A program made the translations under genes and the position numbers. Shown here in pieces: positions 10,039 to 21,700 of a DNA stretch of 64,000 bases. The DNA comes from Strongyloides papillosus (Eukaryota; Nematoda; Chromadorea; Rhabditida; Strongyloididae): positions 930,001 through 994,000 of the forward strand of contig SRSI01000028.1 in the NCBI GenBank assembly GCA_005656395.1, written 5' to 3'. Under the pieces are notes generated by a model. It was not told the origin of the DNA. It did no database searches and saw only the letters and a list, made by a program, of their open reading frames with translations. Positions within the stretch are counted from its first letter, which is position 1. The number at the start of each line of letters is the position of its first letter.

Positions 10039-13000
10039 TTCAATTAAAGTAGCTAATGATTCTACTAAAAAAAAACAAAGAAACAAAAAGAGTTTGAAAA
10101 AGCAAAAACTTTTTCCGGCTATAGATGAAGAAATTATCCCAGATGAGTATTATTTGGGTCCTTTTTCTACTGGTTGTGAACATTGCCAAGGAATGTTCTA
10201 TAAAAAGAAACCAAATATAAACAATGCTGTAAATTTGGAGGAGTTAAAGAATATGAAAGGCTATTCAATAACTTTCCTAAATTTATAAAAGATTTGTTTA
10301 TGAATGAAGATGAGGAAAGTATATACTTTAAAAAACATTGTAGGCGAATTAATAACAAATTTGCCTTTGCGAGTTATACCGGCCAACAAAGAGATTTTAA
10401 AACATCAGGTCCTCCAACATTTGTGTTGCATGGTGAAGCTAAACGTGTAATAAACACAGCTGTACCTGAAAATAAAGATAATTTGTCCTATGGGCAACTA
10501 TATTTTTATGAACCCGATGTTGCTGAAGATATTAGAAATAAAAATGTTAACGCATTTAGTGAAATATCAGTTATTAGTAATCTTACTCATATAATTTCCA
10601 AAATAAATATGTTAGCATTATCATATAAACATTTTGGTGATTATATTCGTGAGCAAGAAATAAAACATAAAAATGAGAATAAAGCTGTGCCAATGTATAA
10701 ATTGGTTTTGAGACCTCCAGCAAATAAGAATGATAGAGTTCGTAATTTGCCAGAGGTTACAGAAATAGCAGCTATATTTCAAAGTGAAGATGGAGAAGTT
10801 CCTGATTATAATGTTTTGTTATGTAATAAAACGGGAAAATTGGAATTTTTGAGCTATTTTAGTTCTCTAAAAGACCCTGCAACATATCCATTGTTCTTTC
10901 CAACAGGAGCTTTTAAATGGGAAGAGAAAAAAACATATAAAAAAGGTAATGAACAAAGATCTCTAACGAAATTGGTTTATTACCAAAATCTTATTGCTGT
11001 GAGGCCATCATTTAATCCTTTACATCATGGAGGATTATTATTTCAACTTTTTGTTGTTGATGCTTACACAGCAATATAAAGAGATCGTCTAAATTATGTT
11101 ATTAAGCTTAAACAAAAGAATAATAAACAAATAGAAGATCTTCTTGAAGATTATCTTATCGGTGATGAAGATAATGAAGAAGCTGCAAAAAAAAGTGAAA
11201 GAATAAAACTTTTTAGCAGTCACATTGGTTCAAGAAGATTCATGCATTTAGGCTATCAAGATGGTATGGCCATTGTAAGGAAATTTGGGAAACCAGATTT
11301 CTTTATTACAATGACCACAAACCCAAATTGGAGAGAGATTACAGAAAATCTTTATCCAGGGCAATTACCAAATGATCGCCATGACTTGATTGCAAGAGTG
11401 TTTAAGCATAAATCCGATGCTTTAATACATGACTTGAAAGAAAACAAAATTATGGGCAATGTAGTTTATCTACAATCAACCATTGAGTTTCAAAAAAGAT
11501 CTTTACCACATATTCATATATTGGTAAAAGTTTCTAAAGAAGACTTCAGATTAACTTCTGATCAGGTAGATGAATGTGTCAAAGCAGAATTCCCTGATAA
11601 AAAAAAAAATCCACGTCTCTTTGAAATTGTCACTAAAACAATGGTACATTCGAGATGTGATATTTCGAAGACAAAAGTACCCTGTTGGGATGAGGCAAAG
11701 AATATTTGGACTAAAAAATTCCCATAACAGTACCATAAAGTAACTTTCATTACTTCTAAAGGTAAAGTTAACATTAAGAGATCCTTTGATCCCTTATTAG
11801 ATATTACAGATAGATTTGGTAACAAAGTAAATAACGATTTTTGTGTAACATATAATCCTTATTTGAGCTTGAAATACAATTCACATATTAATGTTAAAAT
11901 ATGTGAAAGTGTTCTAAGTCCTAAATATTTGTTTAAGTATACACATAAATTAAATGGTGATAAAATTTCTGCGGATGTGGTCGAAACCGTTGAATCAAAA
12001 GATGAGGTTAAACTTCATATCGATGGTAGATATGTAGGGCCATCAGAAGCAGTTTTGAGAATAATGGAGTATCCAATACTTTATAAAGATTGGACTGTTG
12101 TAAGACTAGCAGTTCACTTAATAAATGAGGATTGTACAGTTGCCGATGAAATGAATAATGGCAATAATAATTGTTTCAAAACGGAAAAAGGTTATAAATC
12201 TACATTAGTAGCATATTATAATCTCAATAAAAACGATATTAATGCTAGAAAGTATCTTTATAATGAGATACCAGAGTATTATTGGTTTGACTTAAAAACC
12301 AGAGAATGAAAATTTAGACATCGCCAAAGGCGTACAATAGGAAGAATATTTACTGTATCACCGATGAATGTCGAATTGTTTTCACTTCGCCAACTTTTAC
12401 TCCATGTACCTGGAGCAACATGTGAAGGTGATTTGAAAAATGTTAATGGTGTTCAATGATCCTCATTTAGAGATGCTGCCATAGCAAGAGATTTGCTTGA
12501 TACTGAAGACAATTACAATGAATTGTTTGAAGAAGCATGTGAAAGCGCGATGCCTAACATGCTTCGTAATTACTTCGGTCTCATGTTTTGCTATTGACCA
12601 TCTTTTACAAGGCATTATGATACCTTCATTAAGTTTAAAAATTATTTAATCGAAGATTATCTAATGAAATATAATGGTAATGAAGAAAGAGCTGAAGCTC
12701 AAGCCATTTTTGATATTAGAAATGTTCTACAATCTAATAACTTTAATGGCTATACTGATTTACCCGAAGTCAATTTTGATATTATAGAAATTGATTACGT
12801 TGAGGATAAAGATGTTCTAAAAAGGTTAGGTGACGAAAATTTAAAATCAGCTAACGAAGAACAGAGAAACTTTATTAATAGGATATTAAATATCATTGTT
12901 AATAATTTACCAGATAAACGTTGCTTCTTTTTAGAAGGACCTGCAGGAACAGGTAAGACATTCGTCTACACAACGTTATATTATTTGCTTAGAGCTGAAG

Positions 13001-14208
13001 ATAAGATAGTACATAATTGTGCTTCAACAGGTATTGCGGCTACTCTTCTTAGAAATGGACAAACAGTTCATTCTATGTTTTCAGTACCTATTACCTTATA
13101 CGACAGTAATTTTAGGCTATCTAAGCTTAATAAATTACGTACTACTATGCTTGAGAAAGCTTCATTAATAATAATTGATGAAGCACCTATGCTTAGTAAG
13201 TATGTAATTGATTATCTTGATCAGCAACTAAAAAAAGTTTGCAAGAATAATCTTCCATTCGGTGGGAAAGTCATCATATGTGGTGGTGATTTTAGGCAAA
13301 CACTGCCTATCTTACCAAATTCTACAAAGCATCAAAATGTTTTGTTCTCAATTAAGTATAGCCCTCTTTGGAATGTTCACTTTGAGACAGTGAAACTTAC
13401 CAGAAACATGAGGGTTAAAGAGGACGAGATAGATTTCGCCAAGTGGATTTTAGATATTGGTGATGATGCTCTTCAAAAAAATGAAGATGGCGAAGTGGAT
13501 ATACCACTAAATATCCAATCAAATGGAAATTTAGAGAATGATATCTTTGGAGCTAAAAATGAAAGCATACTAGAAAAATCTCACTATGCAATTCTTGCTC
13601 CAACAAATGCCATTGTAGAGACTATCAATAATGAAATATTAAATACTCTACCAGGCAATGTAGAAAAAATATTTTCAGCCGATTCGATTAGAAAAGATTC
13701 GGATACTAATGAAAATTACTACAATATGCCTATTGAAATGTTAAATCAGTTGACACCTAGCGGTTTATCACCACATTTGTTGAATCTCAAGGTTAATGCC
13801 GTAATTATTGTTCTTCGTAATTTGAACATTAAAGAAGGACTTTGTAACGGCACAAGATTAAGAGTTATAAAAATTAATAAAAGAATTTTGACATGTATTC
13901 ATTTGTCAGGGTTAAATAAAGATAAAACTGTTCTTATACCTAGAATAGTTTTATATAGTTCTGAAGGAGAATATCCTTCTACATTGGCAAGGAAACAGTT
14001 TCCTGTAAGACTTGCCTTTGCTATGACTATTAATAAGAGTCAAGGGCAAACATTAAGTAAAGTTGGTGTAGATTTAACAACACCAGTATTTTCACATGGA
14101 CAATTGTATGTGGCTTTTTCGCGAGTAAAAAGTCCTGATTGTCTATTTGTTAAAACAAAATCTGATAAGGCAAAAAATATTGTATATACTGAAATATTTA
14201 ATGCATAG
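10027..14208 (+). pseudogene. Helitron Rep (HUH) and PIF1 helicase, one frame with several stops
   Basis: After a Lys-rich stretch and a Cys/His motif (GCEHC, about 10175; then CCKFGG in the shifted frame, about 10225), a single frame continues from about 10217 to TAG at 14206. In-frame stops are TAA 11077, TAA 11725, TGA 12307, TGA 12457 and TGA 12595. The Rep HUH motif PHIHILV is at about 11506-11526. The Tyr motif YLFKYTHKLNGD is near 11922-11958. The helicase part (open from 12664) has Walker A GPAGTGKT (about 12940), Walker [18 protein letters not shown] and the C-terminal YVAFSRV. Rep would nick and transfer one strand and the helicase unwind it during rolling-circle transposition. The last four of the stops recur in the inverted copy where sequence remains, so they are old. 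A 15-bp gap relative to the other copy lies near 11110. Confidence 0.8.
12664..14208 (+). CDS. PIF1-type helicase domain of the Helitron (uninterrupted)
   Basis: This is the undamaged 514-residue C-terminal stretch of the Rep-helicase frame, listed separately because it could still encode a full helicase core. Motifs appear in order: [30 protein letters not shown], a long middle insert, then [10 protein letters not shown] and LYVAFSRV. The N-terminal linkage to Rep is broken by TGA at 12595. The start at ATG 12664 is only the first Met after that stop, not a demonstrated initiation site. The stop is TAG. Confidence 0.75.
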   Translation: MKYNGNEERAEAQAIFDIRNVLQSNNFNGYTDLPEVNFDIIEIDYVEDKDVLKRLGDENLKSANEEQRNFINRILNIIVNNLPDKRCFFLEGPAGTGKTFVYTTLYYLLRAEDKIVHNCASTGIAATLLRNGQTVHSMFSVPITLYDSNFRLSKLNKLRTTMLEKASLIIIDEAPMLSKYVIDYLDQQLKKVCKNNLPFGGKVIICGGDFRQTLPILPNSTKHQNVLFSIKYSPLWNVHFETVKLTRNMRVKEDEIDFAKWILDIGDDALQKNEDGEVDIPLNIQSNGNLENDIFGAKNESILEKSHYAILAPTNAIVETINNEILNTLPGNVEKIFSADSIRKDSDTNENYYNMPIEMLNQLTPSGLSPHLLNLKVNAVIIVLRNLNIKEGLCNGTRLRVIKINKRILTCIHLSGLNKDKTVLIPRIVLYSSEGEYPSTLARKQFPVRLAFAMTINKSQGQTLSKVGVDLTTPVFSHGQLYVAFSRVKSPDCLFVKTKSDKAKNIVYTEIFNA

Positions 14209-14482
14209 ATTCTGATTAGATAATGAAAATATGAAGAACAAATAAATGACAGCAATAAAAGCAGATGGAGGATCAAAACAATGGATCAAAAATAATTTTT
14301 TAACATTTTTAATTAAATGACTTTTTTTAATTCTATTTTTTTCAACATTTTTAAATAAATGATTGTTTTTTAAACTGTGTTTTTTTATTTCTTTTAATGA
14401 CAAATTGTTCTAATACAAAAATTTTGATAATAATTTAATACAAAAATTCTTTTAAAAAATATGCTCTGCGGACCAGACGTGG

Positions 14483-14508
14483 CCTGCCGAAGGCAGGTCT
14501 AAGGCTGG
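14483..14508 (+). other. Helitron 3' terminal hairpin and CTGG end
   Basis: CCTGCC (14483-14488) and GGCAGG (14492-14497) form a stem with loop GAA. Seven bases later CTGG (14505-14508) is followed by T. This is the arrangement expected of a Helitron 3' terminus. The wider stretch 14465-14510 is the only GC-rich text nearby and forms a looser outer inverted repeat (ACCAG...CTGGT). Confidence 0.65.
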
Positions 14509-14840
14509 TTTAATAAAATACAATAATAAAATAATAGTAATTGATACAATAATTTGAATATAAAATATTCAAATTGTTATTTTATCATAGTTTGTTTACA
14601 TTATTTATTTTATTTTAAAGTGAAACTTATTTTATCTAACTTATTTCAAAATTGATGAAATTGGAATACCTTTAGACATTTGTAAAAACATAAATATTGA
14701 GTCCTTTTTATCATGCACAATTAATAATAATTTCACGTTTTTGTGTATTTGATCGCTAGTATTATAAAGGCATAATTAAAAATAGATAAAATTATTAATT
14801 TTGCAATTTCTATAAATATTAATTATGAAATATTATTTTC
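14509..14840. other. AT-rich spacer with one AT palindrome
   Basis: The only structure seen is an inverted repeat around 14550-14580 (AATTTGAATA and TATTCAAATT around a 5-base loop). No coding sequence. Confidence 0.4.
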
Positions 14841-15160
14841 TTAAGATGGTCACCTTTTTCTTCCCAACAAGTTTCGCTCTTTCAATAACACTATTCATAA
14901 CTCTGGCTAAAATATCAATTGTAACAAATCTTATTGCATTTTTAATATTGAGTTTTAATTGATTTATTGTTTGAGGATTATTTCAATATACTCGATCTTT
15001 TAGATAACTCCATAAAAAAATCGGGTGTTGTTAAATCTGGGGATTTCGATGGCTAATTTACTGGTGAATTTCTTGATATTATCCGATTACCAGGTATTTT
15101 TTTTATTAATTTAATAGTCTTATCAGCAGTATGTGATGAAGCTCTGTAATGGCCCCACGA
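14841..15160 (-). pseudogene. IS630/Tc1-like (DDE) transposase C-terminal fragment
   Basis: One minus-strand frame reads HTADKTIKLI...GNRIISRNSPVN, then PSKSPDLTTPDFFLWSYLKD, then a helical tail ending near KLVGKKKVTIL. The SPDL-PxDFFLW-YLKD block is diagnostic of IS630/Tc1-related transposases widespread in arthropod genomes. It carries TAG and TGA at two positions where Trp is expected, so it is dead. The N-terminal part, with the first catalytic Asp, is missing because an LTR-like sequence abuts at 15161. Confidence 0.7.
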
Positions 15161-15313
15161 TGTAGAGGTAGGTTATTAGTAAAATATTTATTTATAAAAA
15201 TCAAGACAACCGACTAACTCACGTAACTGACATAACTAACAACTAACTATAAAATATAATTTTATTTATATATATATATTATTTCTTCTGCCACACCCTC
15301 TGGGTGGGCAACA
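15161..15313 (-). repeat. LTR-like sequence (153 bp, TGTTG...TACA) with polypurine tract
   Basis: On the minus strand, a purine tract at 15314-15326 (ending AAAGGGGAAA) is directly followed by TGTTGCCCACCC at 15313. The stretch ends CTACA at 15161, next to the transposase fragment, and holds an AATAAA-like run. That is the layout of a 3' LTR. No partner LTR is in the window, so this is inference. It may be the 3' LTR of element 1 or of a separate gypsy-like element. Confidence 0.5.
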
Positions 15314-15570
15314 TTTCCCCTTTAAGGAAATTGTAATTTCCTTTTGGAGTATTCCATTATTCCGTTGCTTTAGAGTTCCTTCAACCATAGGTATTGCTAA
15401 TAATACTCTAATACTTGTTATCGATATATTTGTTTTATCATGTTTTACTAAATTGTTTATGTTAACCTTTTACCATTCTATTTTCAACATATTGTCTATT
15501 CTTTCACATGAATGTAAAAATTCTTTTACATTGGTAAATCGTATTATCTTTTCTTTTATATTCTTTTTTT
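15314..15570 (-). pseudogene. Minus-strand coding remnant running into the polypurine tract
   Basis: A frame from about 15570 down to the tract has coding character (IRFTNVKEFLHSCERIDNM, later IPMVEGTLKQR and ISLKGK) with one TAA. The last ORF of a gypsy-type element often overlaps the polypurine tract in this way. I cannot assign it to env or pol. It supports an LTR-element 3' end at 15313. Confidence 0.35.
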
Positions 15571-15810
15571 ACAGATGACAATTGTTTTACTGTGTTTCTC
15601 TTTCATCGATAAAAACAATTATTGCAAAATCAGAAGTATTTAAGAGCAGCAAAAAAATAAGAAACTACCATTTGACATTTTTTATAATAGTCATTAACTA
15701 CTACGGAATATTTTATAATATCACCAGGATTTAACTAATGTTAGTATTATCTACTGAATTCCTTAATATAATATTTTTTATTATTCTTATAGTACAACGA
15801 TGGACTCTGA
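15571..15810. other. Upstream region of the small membrane protein gene
   Basis: T-rich DNA without a defensible ORF. TTTTATAATATC near 15710 could be a TATA-like element for the plus-strand ORF at 15811. A short overlapping frame (15738-15989) is probably a shadow of that ORF. Confidence 0.35.
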
Positions 15811-16149
15811 ATGGTGCTCACTCAACTTCAAGCATTCATGGATATGAATTGCACCATCTCCCAGCATGCCTTCTCCTTCCCCTTAGGGACTCTTCTTCAA
15901 GAACTTATGAGGGCCGCCTTATACTTATTGGGACTTATGGCTTTATTCTGCATTCTTCTTGCCATAACCTTCTTCACTACAAAAATTAAGGACATGAATT
16001 TTTTCAAATCCAACAATGAGGAGGATGAAGAGAATCACCACTTCCTTCAAAGCATCTATGATGGATCCAACAGCAGAAGTTCTACCTCAAGAACATCAAT
16101 TCCACCAAACATCAGTATCGCGTCGATACCGTTTGAAAGGCTTGTATGA
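15811..16149 (+). CDS. Small single-pass membrane protein, family unknown
   Basis: A 112-residue ORF. The short N-terminus has an N-glycosylation-like NCT, one strong membrane segment is at about residues 33-53 (ALYLLGLMALFCILLAITFF), and an acidic/Ser-rich tail follows (NNEEDEENHH, then RSSTSRTS). Third codon positions are rich in C, unlike nearby host-like genes, which suggests a transferred or viral-type origin. ATG codons in the same frame also occur at 15838 and 15844, so the start is uncertain. It lies on the opposite strand to element 1 and ends in TGA. A TTAATAAA signal lies 135 bp downstream. No homologue is recognised. Confidence 0.5.
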   Translation: MVLTQLQAFMDMNCTISQHAFSFPLGTLLQELMRAALYLLGLMALFCILLAITFFTTKIKDMNFFKSNNEEDEENHHFLQSIYDGSNSRSSTSRTSIPPNISIASIPFERLV

Positions 16150-16291
16150 CTTAATTTTTTAATATTCATAATTTTTTCTCTCTTCTTTAGTTTTATTAGC
16201 TCTCTCTTAAAGAGAGCATATTTTTTAAAAACATTTCACTCAATGAAATGTTATTTTCTTATCTTTTGTTTTTTTCTCTTTACTTAATAAA
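16150..16291 (+). terminator. 3' region with two hairpins and AATAAA (16286-16291)
   Basis: Downstream of the small membrane protein are CTCTCTTAAAGAGAG (about 16201-16215) and ACATTTCACTCAATGAAATGT (about 16230-16250, two arms of seven), then TTAATAAA at 16284. They are consistent with the 3' end of a transcript. Function is inferred. Confidence 0.4.
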
Positions 16292-16415
16292 GTTGTGATA
16301 ATAAAATTCTTACTTGTGTTGACATTTATTCTTTTCCTCAATTCCACTAATTGTTTAATTGATATCACCATGGTCAGTAGCAGGATATAATTTATATTTT
16401 GAATCCAAGAAATCT

Positions 16416-16726
16416 TCAATAATGCTTCATTAGTGACACAACTTCATAAATAAATCCATGCATAGTGTAGTTAAATTTTCTCTTGATTTTCGATAGCAAT
16501 TCATTATCCTTAAACAATTCCAATGCATATGAAACATTATTAAATGGTTTATTCATCAACATTTCTCTCCAAGTTATCATTCCTCTTTCTTCTTTCTTCA
16601 CAGATTTTCCAGAAAACTTTACTGTACTCCTTGTTCTGAAGTTTCTCAAGAATAGCTGTCATTAAAGCCTCAGCACAATCTGGTGTGGCAAATTTTGAAA
16701 TAAAAACAACTGGAACAATGAATGAT
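16416..16726 (-). pseudogene. Minus-strand coding remnant, family unknown, frameshifted
   Basis: From 16726 a frame reads FISKFATPDCAEAL, MTAILEKLQNKEYSKVFWK and ICEERRKRN. In another frame the text continues WREMLMNKPFNN, KIKRKFNYTMHGFIYEV to TAA near 16416. Both parts look coding and lie in order, so a frameshift near 16590 separates them. The style suggests a retroelement gag, but I cannot assign it. Confidence 0.35.
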
Positions 16727-17366
16727 ACATATATTTTATAAAATAATCTGTTCTTAATCCTTTATTCAATGTGTAATGGAAATTGATCCAAATAAAAATA
16801 ATAAATGAAAGAATATCAATAATCAAGACTGAAGACAGAAGACTATCTAAATAATTTATATATTTCTTATCTATTATTGAATATTATAAAAGTAAAAGAA
16901 AATAGATGATAACCGGGCATTCTCGGTTGTTAATAAACCATATATTCATATGTGTGTGTATTATATTTATATTCCATAACAAATGTCATATTTGGTTTAT
17001 AAGATCTTCATAATGTTTCTTGAGTTCCATTAATGTAAAAATGTTTCAGATTTTTGATATAAGTTGCAACATCGATTAATATTTGACATAAATGTAAATA
17101 TTCTTCCATCTTAGTATAAAACCATAGTAGTAACCAGTTTTATTCATAAAAATAATCTTCAATAACAATTTGAAACTCATTCTGGCATTTGATCTTTGAT
17201 TTATTTGAGTAATAAATGTTGATTTCTTGAATGATTGTTTTTCTTCTTAATTACTAATACTCTATTCATATAAAGTAATAAAAATAATCTGTTATGTTAT
17301 TATGCTAATTTAATTACAAATGTTGATCTTGGTATATCTCGTTTTTACAAACTTCTGCCAACCCAT
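16727..17366. other. AT-rich stretch, no gene seen
   Basis: No coding character in either strand and no clear repeat. It ends at the candidate promoter of the next plus-strand gene. Confidence 0.4.
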
Positions 17367-17405
17367 TATAAAAACTTTGATTGATCTGCTTTTAAATTAT
17401 TCAGC
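17367..17405 (+). promoter_or_regulatory. Candidate core promoter (TATA box and initiator)
   Basis: TATAAAAA at 17367-17374 is followed 34 bp later by TTCAGC (17400-17405), an initiator-like sequence. The first ATG of the plus-strand gene is at 17505. Spacing suits an RNA polymerase II core promoter. The inference rests on spacing and position only. Confidence 0.4.
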
Positions 17406-17439
17406 ATCTTTCTTTTAAAACAATTCTGTTATACATCGC

Positions 17440-17453
17440 ACCGTCCCCCTTCA
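17440..17453 (-). other. Alternative polypurine tract / LTR start for element 1
   Basis: On the minus strand GAAGGGGGACGG (17441-17452) is followed by TG at 17440. If used, the 3' LTR of element 1 would begin here rather than at 15313. No second LTR copy is available to decide. Confidence 0.3.
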
Positions 17454-17504
17454 GATGATGAATTATTTAAAGAACATTCTTTGTCCACTATTATTCATTC
17501 AATT

Positions 17505-18637
17505 ATGGCTAACAATCGTTCTTCCTCTCCTGAATCTATCTTAGATTCCGATACTAATCGAAAAACATGTCTACCAAACAACACAATCCTCCTGAGAATA
17601 CTCTTGACGATCCTCCAAAGAAGACTCTTGATGATTCTCCAAAAGGCAGTAAGGATAAACATCCTGATTTATCTGATCCTTCTCTTAGTAAGTTAACAAA
17701 TACTTATATTAAAACTATTCATAGTACCCTCCGTTGGAAAAGGAAGTAAAAAGAGAGGAGCAACATGTCCTATCGAAGAATTCGCTCGACAGTTAGAAGC
17801 CAACAATAGATCATTAGAATCTTTTATGTTATTAGGGGCATTAGGTCGCATGCCATCTAAGAACATATCTTATTGTTGTCTAATGTCTTCGAAATCATTC
17901 GAGATTTACAATCGTCTTGTCAGAGCTGACAAAATGGACAAATGGAGAGATCAAATCACTCCATCTACTCATTCTCAAGACGGTATACCAAAGTATATCA
18001 ACTATGGAGTTGTTTTAAAAACTAATCCTCTTCTCAAGATCTATACTGAAATCCACCAAACCATTTTAATGGTGTTGTACTTCAAATTCCTTTTGGTGCC
18101 TCCTTCCCTTCAATGAGAACTCCAAATTGGAAAGAACTATTAATAGTATATCGTGGAAGCGTCATTAGCGGGAATTTGCCTCCTAAACTAGAATTTCTAG
18201 GCTTAGAAGGTTTCAAAGAGTCTATCAATGTCAATTGGAAAGAATTGTTCATGGGGGTAACAAAATTGAAAATACTTCTGACAGATAGCTGCGAAGTTTT
18301 CAAGAAATTAGAAAAATTAATTGCTAAAATGAAAACTTTGCAAGCAGTAATCTGCATGAACAAGCAAGGATGCAAGTGTTATGGCTCTCCCTTAAGAAAA
18401 ACCTTTATTAGAGAACTTTCAGTAGTTCCCAATCACGAGAATAATAACATCTATTTTGCCGATGTAGCTAGGGCAAGAAAGACAAGAAAACCAAATCCTC
18501 GTTTTCACTACTTTGCCAAAATCTATTATAGAAATGAAGGCATTCTCACTAAAATATGCTCAACTGAACTTCCTTCTGATATACAAGAAGAATTAAAGAA
18601 CTCATCATCCAAGAATCCGAAGACCATGGATGAGTAA
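17505..18637 (+). pseudogene. Plus-strand gene beside element 1, family unknown, three frameshifts
   Basis: Coding character moves between frames: MANNRSSSPESILDSD from 17505, then a Pro/Asp/Lys-rich part (17567-17745), then a region with LLGALGRMPSKNISYCC (to about 18065), then a long part through PPKLEFLGLEGF and KTLQAVICMNKQGCKCYG to TAA at 18635. All switches fall in short homopolymer-rich text, so they are 1-bp indels or assembly errors rather than introns. The disordered N-terminus and basic, globular C-terminal part could suit a nucleic-acid-binding structural protein, but no family is recognised. It has its own TATA/initiator-like promoter and a TTAATAAA signal, and it converges on the minus-strand pol ORF with only 146 bp between. 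Confidence 0.45.
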
Positions 18638-18683
18638 TTCTTATTAATTTCCTTTTTTTTGTAAGGTTTTTCTTTTTGTTAAA

Positions 18684-18691
18684 TTAATAAA
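18684..18691 (+). terminator. TTAATAAA polyadenylation signal
   Basis: AATAAA at 18686-18691, 49 bp after the stop of the frameshifted plus-strand gene. The same eight-base TTAATAAA follows the small membrane protein gene, suggesting the two share an origin. Confidence 0.5.
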
Positions 18692-18782
18692 ATCTTTTTA
18701 TATATATTTTGTGTAGTTTCCTTTTATTTCAATTATTCTTGAATATATTTTTTCAAGCGATCAGAGTGAGTTTTCTCAATGG

Positions 18783-21700
18783 CTAAACGAGTTTTACGGT
18801 GTTTTCTCGTATCCTCAATCTCATAAGTATCTCATCTCTATAAAGGTGTTGGAGTACTTTGAAAGGACCTTTCCAGATGGGTTGGTTCTTATGAGATGTT
18901 TTAGCATCTTTCCTATGCATGACCCTTCTTAATACTAAATCTTCTGGATTTAGCTGAAGGCCTTTATGGTCAATTTTATCTTGTTCAAATTGACTTTTAG
19001 TATTCTTAATTAATTCATGAATACCACTATATCCATTATGGATATTTTCATCACTAACACTTCTATCAGGAGTGTTTAATACTATTTGAGCTGGAGATAA
19101 TCCTGTACTCAAACTTTTTGCTCTATTGTATGCATATACAAAATGAGGAACAACCATGGTTAATGGTTGATTCTTATAAATTCTAATAGCACTTCGTAAA
19201 GTTCTATTGAATCTTTCTACATAAGCATTACTCTTATGATTATGGGGTGAACTAAATTGTTGTTCAACTCCAACTGATTTCAAATAATCAGTTACAGTCT
19301 TAGCTATAAATGCTGGACCATTATCCGATCTAAGGATTTTCGGAAATCCAAGCAATGAGAAACATTTAAGAAGAATATGTAATAAGGTAGGACCATTTTG
19401 CTTCTTACAACAAGTTGCTACAACATATTTACTATATTCATCAACCATGACGAATACGTAATCTTTATCTATTTGCATGAAATCAGCATTAATGGTATGC
19501 CAGATTTCATTATACTTTTGTAAAGATTTCTTATGCGTTTCAATCAACCTAGCGGGTTGATCTTTATTCAACTGGCAACTTAGACAAGATGTCCAAATAT
19601 CTTTCATTTGATCATCCATCTTAGGCCAGTAGAAAATTGCCTTAAATTTCCCATTGATTTTATCATAACCAAGATGTCCTCCTAAGAGAGGATGGTTATG
19701 GAACACGGATAGGAGTTTCTCCCTTAATAATTCTGGTACATAAATTCTAATTCCCGTAGGAGTTTGAACTTTACCATCTGAAGGTATAATTTCCTTCTCT
19801 TTGTCATTATAATAATTAATGAACTTATCTATATGATATGGAGGATATGTTTTTGGAGGAAAAACTTCCTCATATAGATTTTCTTTGGCATCTATTGCCA
19901 TAAAGGATTCTCTACTGAGATAATCAGCAATATTATTAGCTTCACCTTTGATATACTGGATGGTTAGATCATACTCCATGATCGCCATCTGATATCTTTG
20001 CAAAATACCAGTCAATTCTTTATTCTTAAGAAGTGCTAGTAAAGGCTTATGGTCAGTTATTACAACTGTATGTTTACCATAAATATAAGGTCGGAATTGC
20101 TTTAGAGCATAAACTAATCCCAAAGCTTCAAGCTTAATAATGGGATAATTCTTTTCCGCAGGTTTCAAAGACCTGGAAGCAAATGCAATGGGTCTGTCCT
20201 GTTGAACAAGAGCAGCCCCTAATCCTTGTGTACTAGCATCGATAAAGATGGTATAATTCTTGCTGTGGTCAGGGGGTGACAATGTTACAGCATTAATTAA
20301 AGCATCTTTAACCTTTTCAAATGCTAATGTGTGACTTTCGTCCCACTTGAAGTTTTTATCAAGACGATATAAGGGTTCAGCAATAGCCGAAAAATTTCTT
20401 ATATGTCTTCTGAAATAAGACGCAGCTCCTAGAAAGCTTTTAACTTCCTTATGACTTTTGGGAAGTGACTTTTCAACAATCGCTTTTACTTTATCTGGAT
20501 TTGGATGAATCCCTTTTTCATTCAATATGAAGCCTAAGTATTTAGCTGATGGTTTACCAAATTGACATTTGGCGATATTTATTTTCATATTATAACTTTT
20601 AATACGGCGAATAATTTCATCTATGTTCTTCAGATGAGTTTCCTCATCATAAGCACAAGTTAGAATATCGTCTAAATATACATAACAGTTTGGTATATGA
20701 GCTAATACTTCATCCATTATCTCCTGAAACTTATCAGGGCTTCCTGTTAAACCCATGGGCATTACCTTGTACTGGAAAACACCCTCATGAGTTACGAAAG
20801 CAGCGATTTTACGACTACTCTCATCCAATGGAATCTGATGGAAACCTGCTTTAAGGACAAAAGATGTATAATATCTTTTACCAGCAGCTTTCTCAGTAAT
20901 CCGATCTATTCTAGGAATCACATGAGATTGTTGCTCGATTAGTTTGTTGATTCCTCGGAAATCAACTACAAATCGCCATTTCTCATCTTTTTTACGTACC
21001 AAAACTACTCGTGACAGGTATGGAGATCGACTAGGCTCTATCATACCTGTTCGGAGCATGTCAGCAATTTGTTTACTGACTTCAGCTTCTTTTTCATGAC
21101 TCATTCGAGATGGTTTTATTCGTTTAGGTATCTCATTCGTCTTTAATTTGATGCCTAAATGTTGGGAACCAGAATATAATCCTGGTTTGCCATCATATTC
21201 ATAAAATGCTTCTTTACTATCCCAAAGAATATCAAGTAACCTTTTCCTACTCTCTGGTGATAGCGCAGAAGAAGATAAATCTATCAATTCTACGAATTCA
21301 TCTTTGCCTATTGGTACTTTTTGTATGGGATAAGGTGGTAAATCCTTTTCCCAATCTGCGTCATCAGGAATTACTTCCTCACCATTTACTATAAGAGTAT
21401 TTTCATCAATCTTTTCTATGGTATGGACCGATCCTATGTGCGTATCCTTCTTCAGATACACTGGATTCCTTCCAGCATTTACCACTACTATAGGTATTAT
21501 GCCATCATGTACTTTACTTATTTGTTCAAATGTTAATAAATGATCTATCTTCTTCCAATAAGGATTAAGATTCAAGATCACATCTGACTCAATTTTCGCA
21601 TGTGGCGCTACTTTCGCATGAAATATAGTACAAGAATTTGGGGGTATCCTTACATTCTTCGCTATATAGATTTCATGTTTATCCTGATCTTTAGCTTTGA

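Larger units (their letters stand above)
5056..14508 (+). mobile_element. Helitron copy 1, near full length
   Basis: The 5' end is set by comparison with the inverted copy at 29334-39054. Similarity between the copies starts abruptly at TCTATAMCAAAAAG (5056 here, 39054 there), and a TC start is the Helitron rule. The 3' end is placed at CTGG (14505-14508), preceded by a 6-bp CCTGCC/GGCAGG hairpin 7 nt upstream and followed by T. Between them are a leader with a tandem array, a C76/OTU-like protease, a repeated coiled-coil region, an HUH Rep and a PIF1 helicase. A cysteine protease fused upstream of Rep is known in the Helentron/Helitron2 group. Several stops and frameshifts make this copy non-autonomous unless readthrough occurs. 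Confidence 0.8.
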
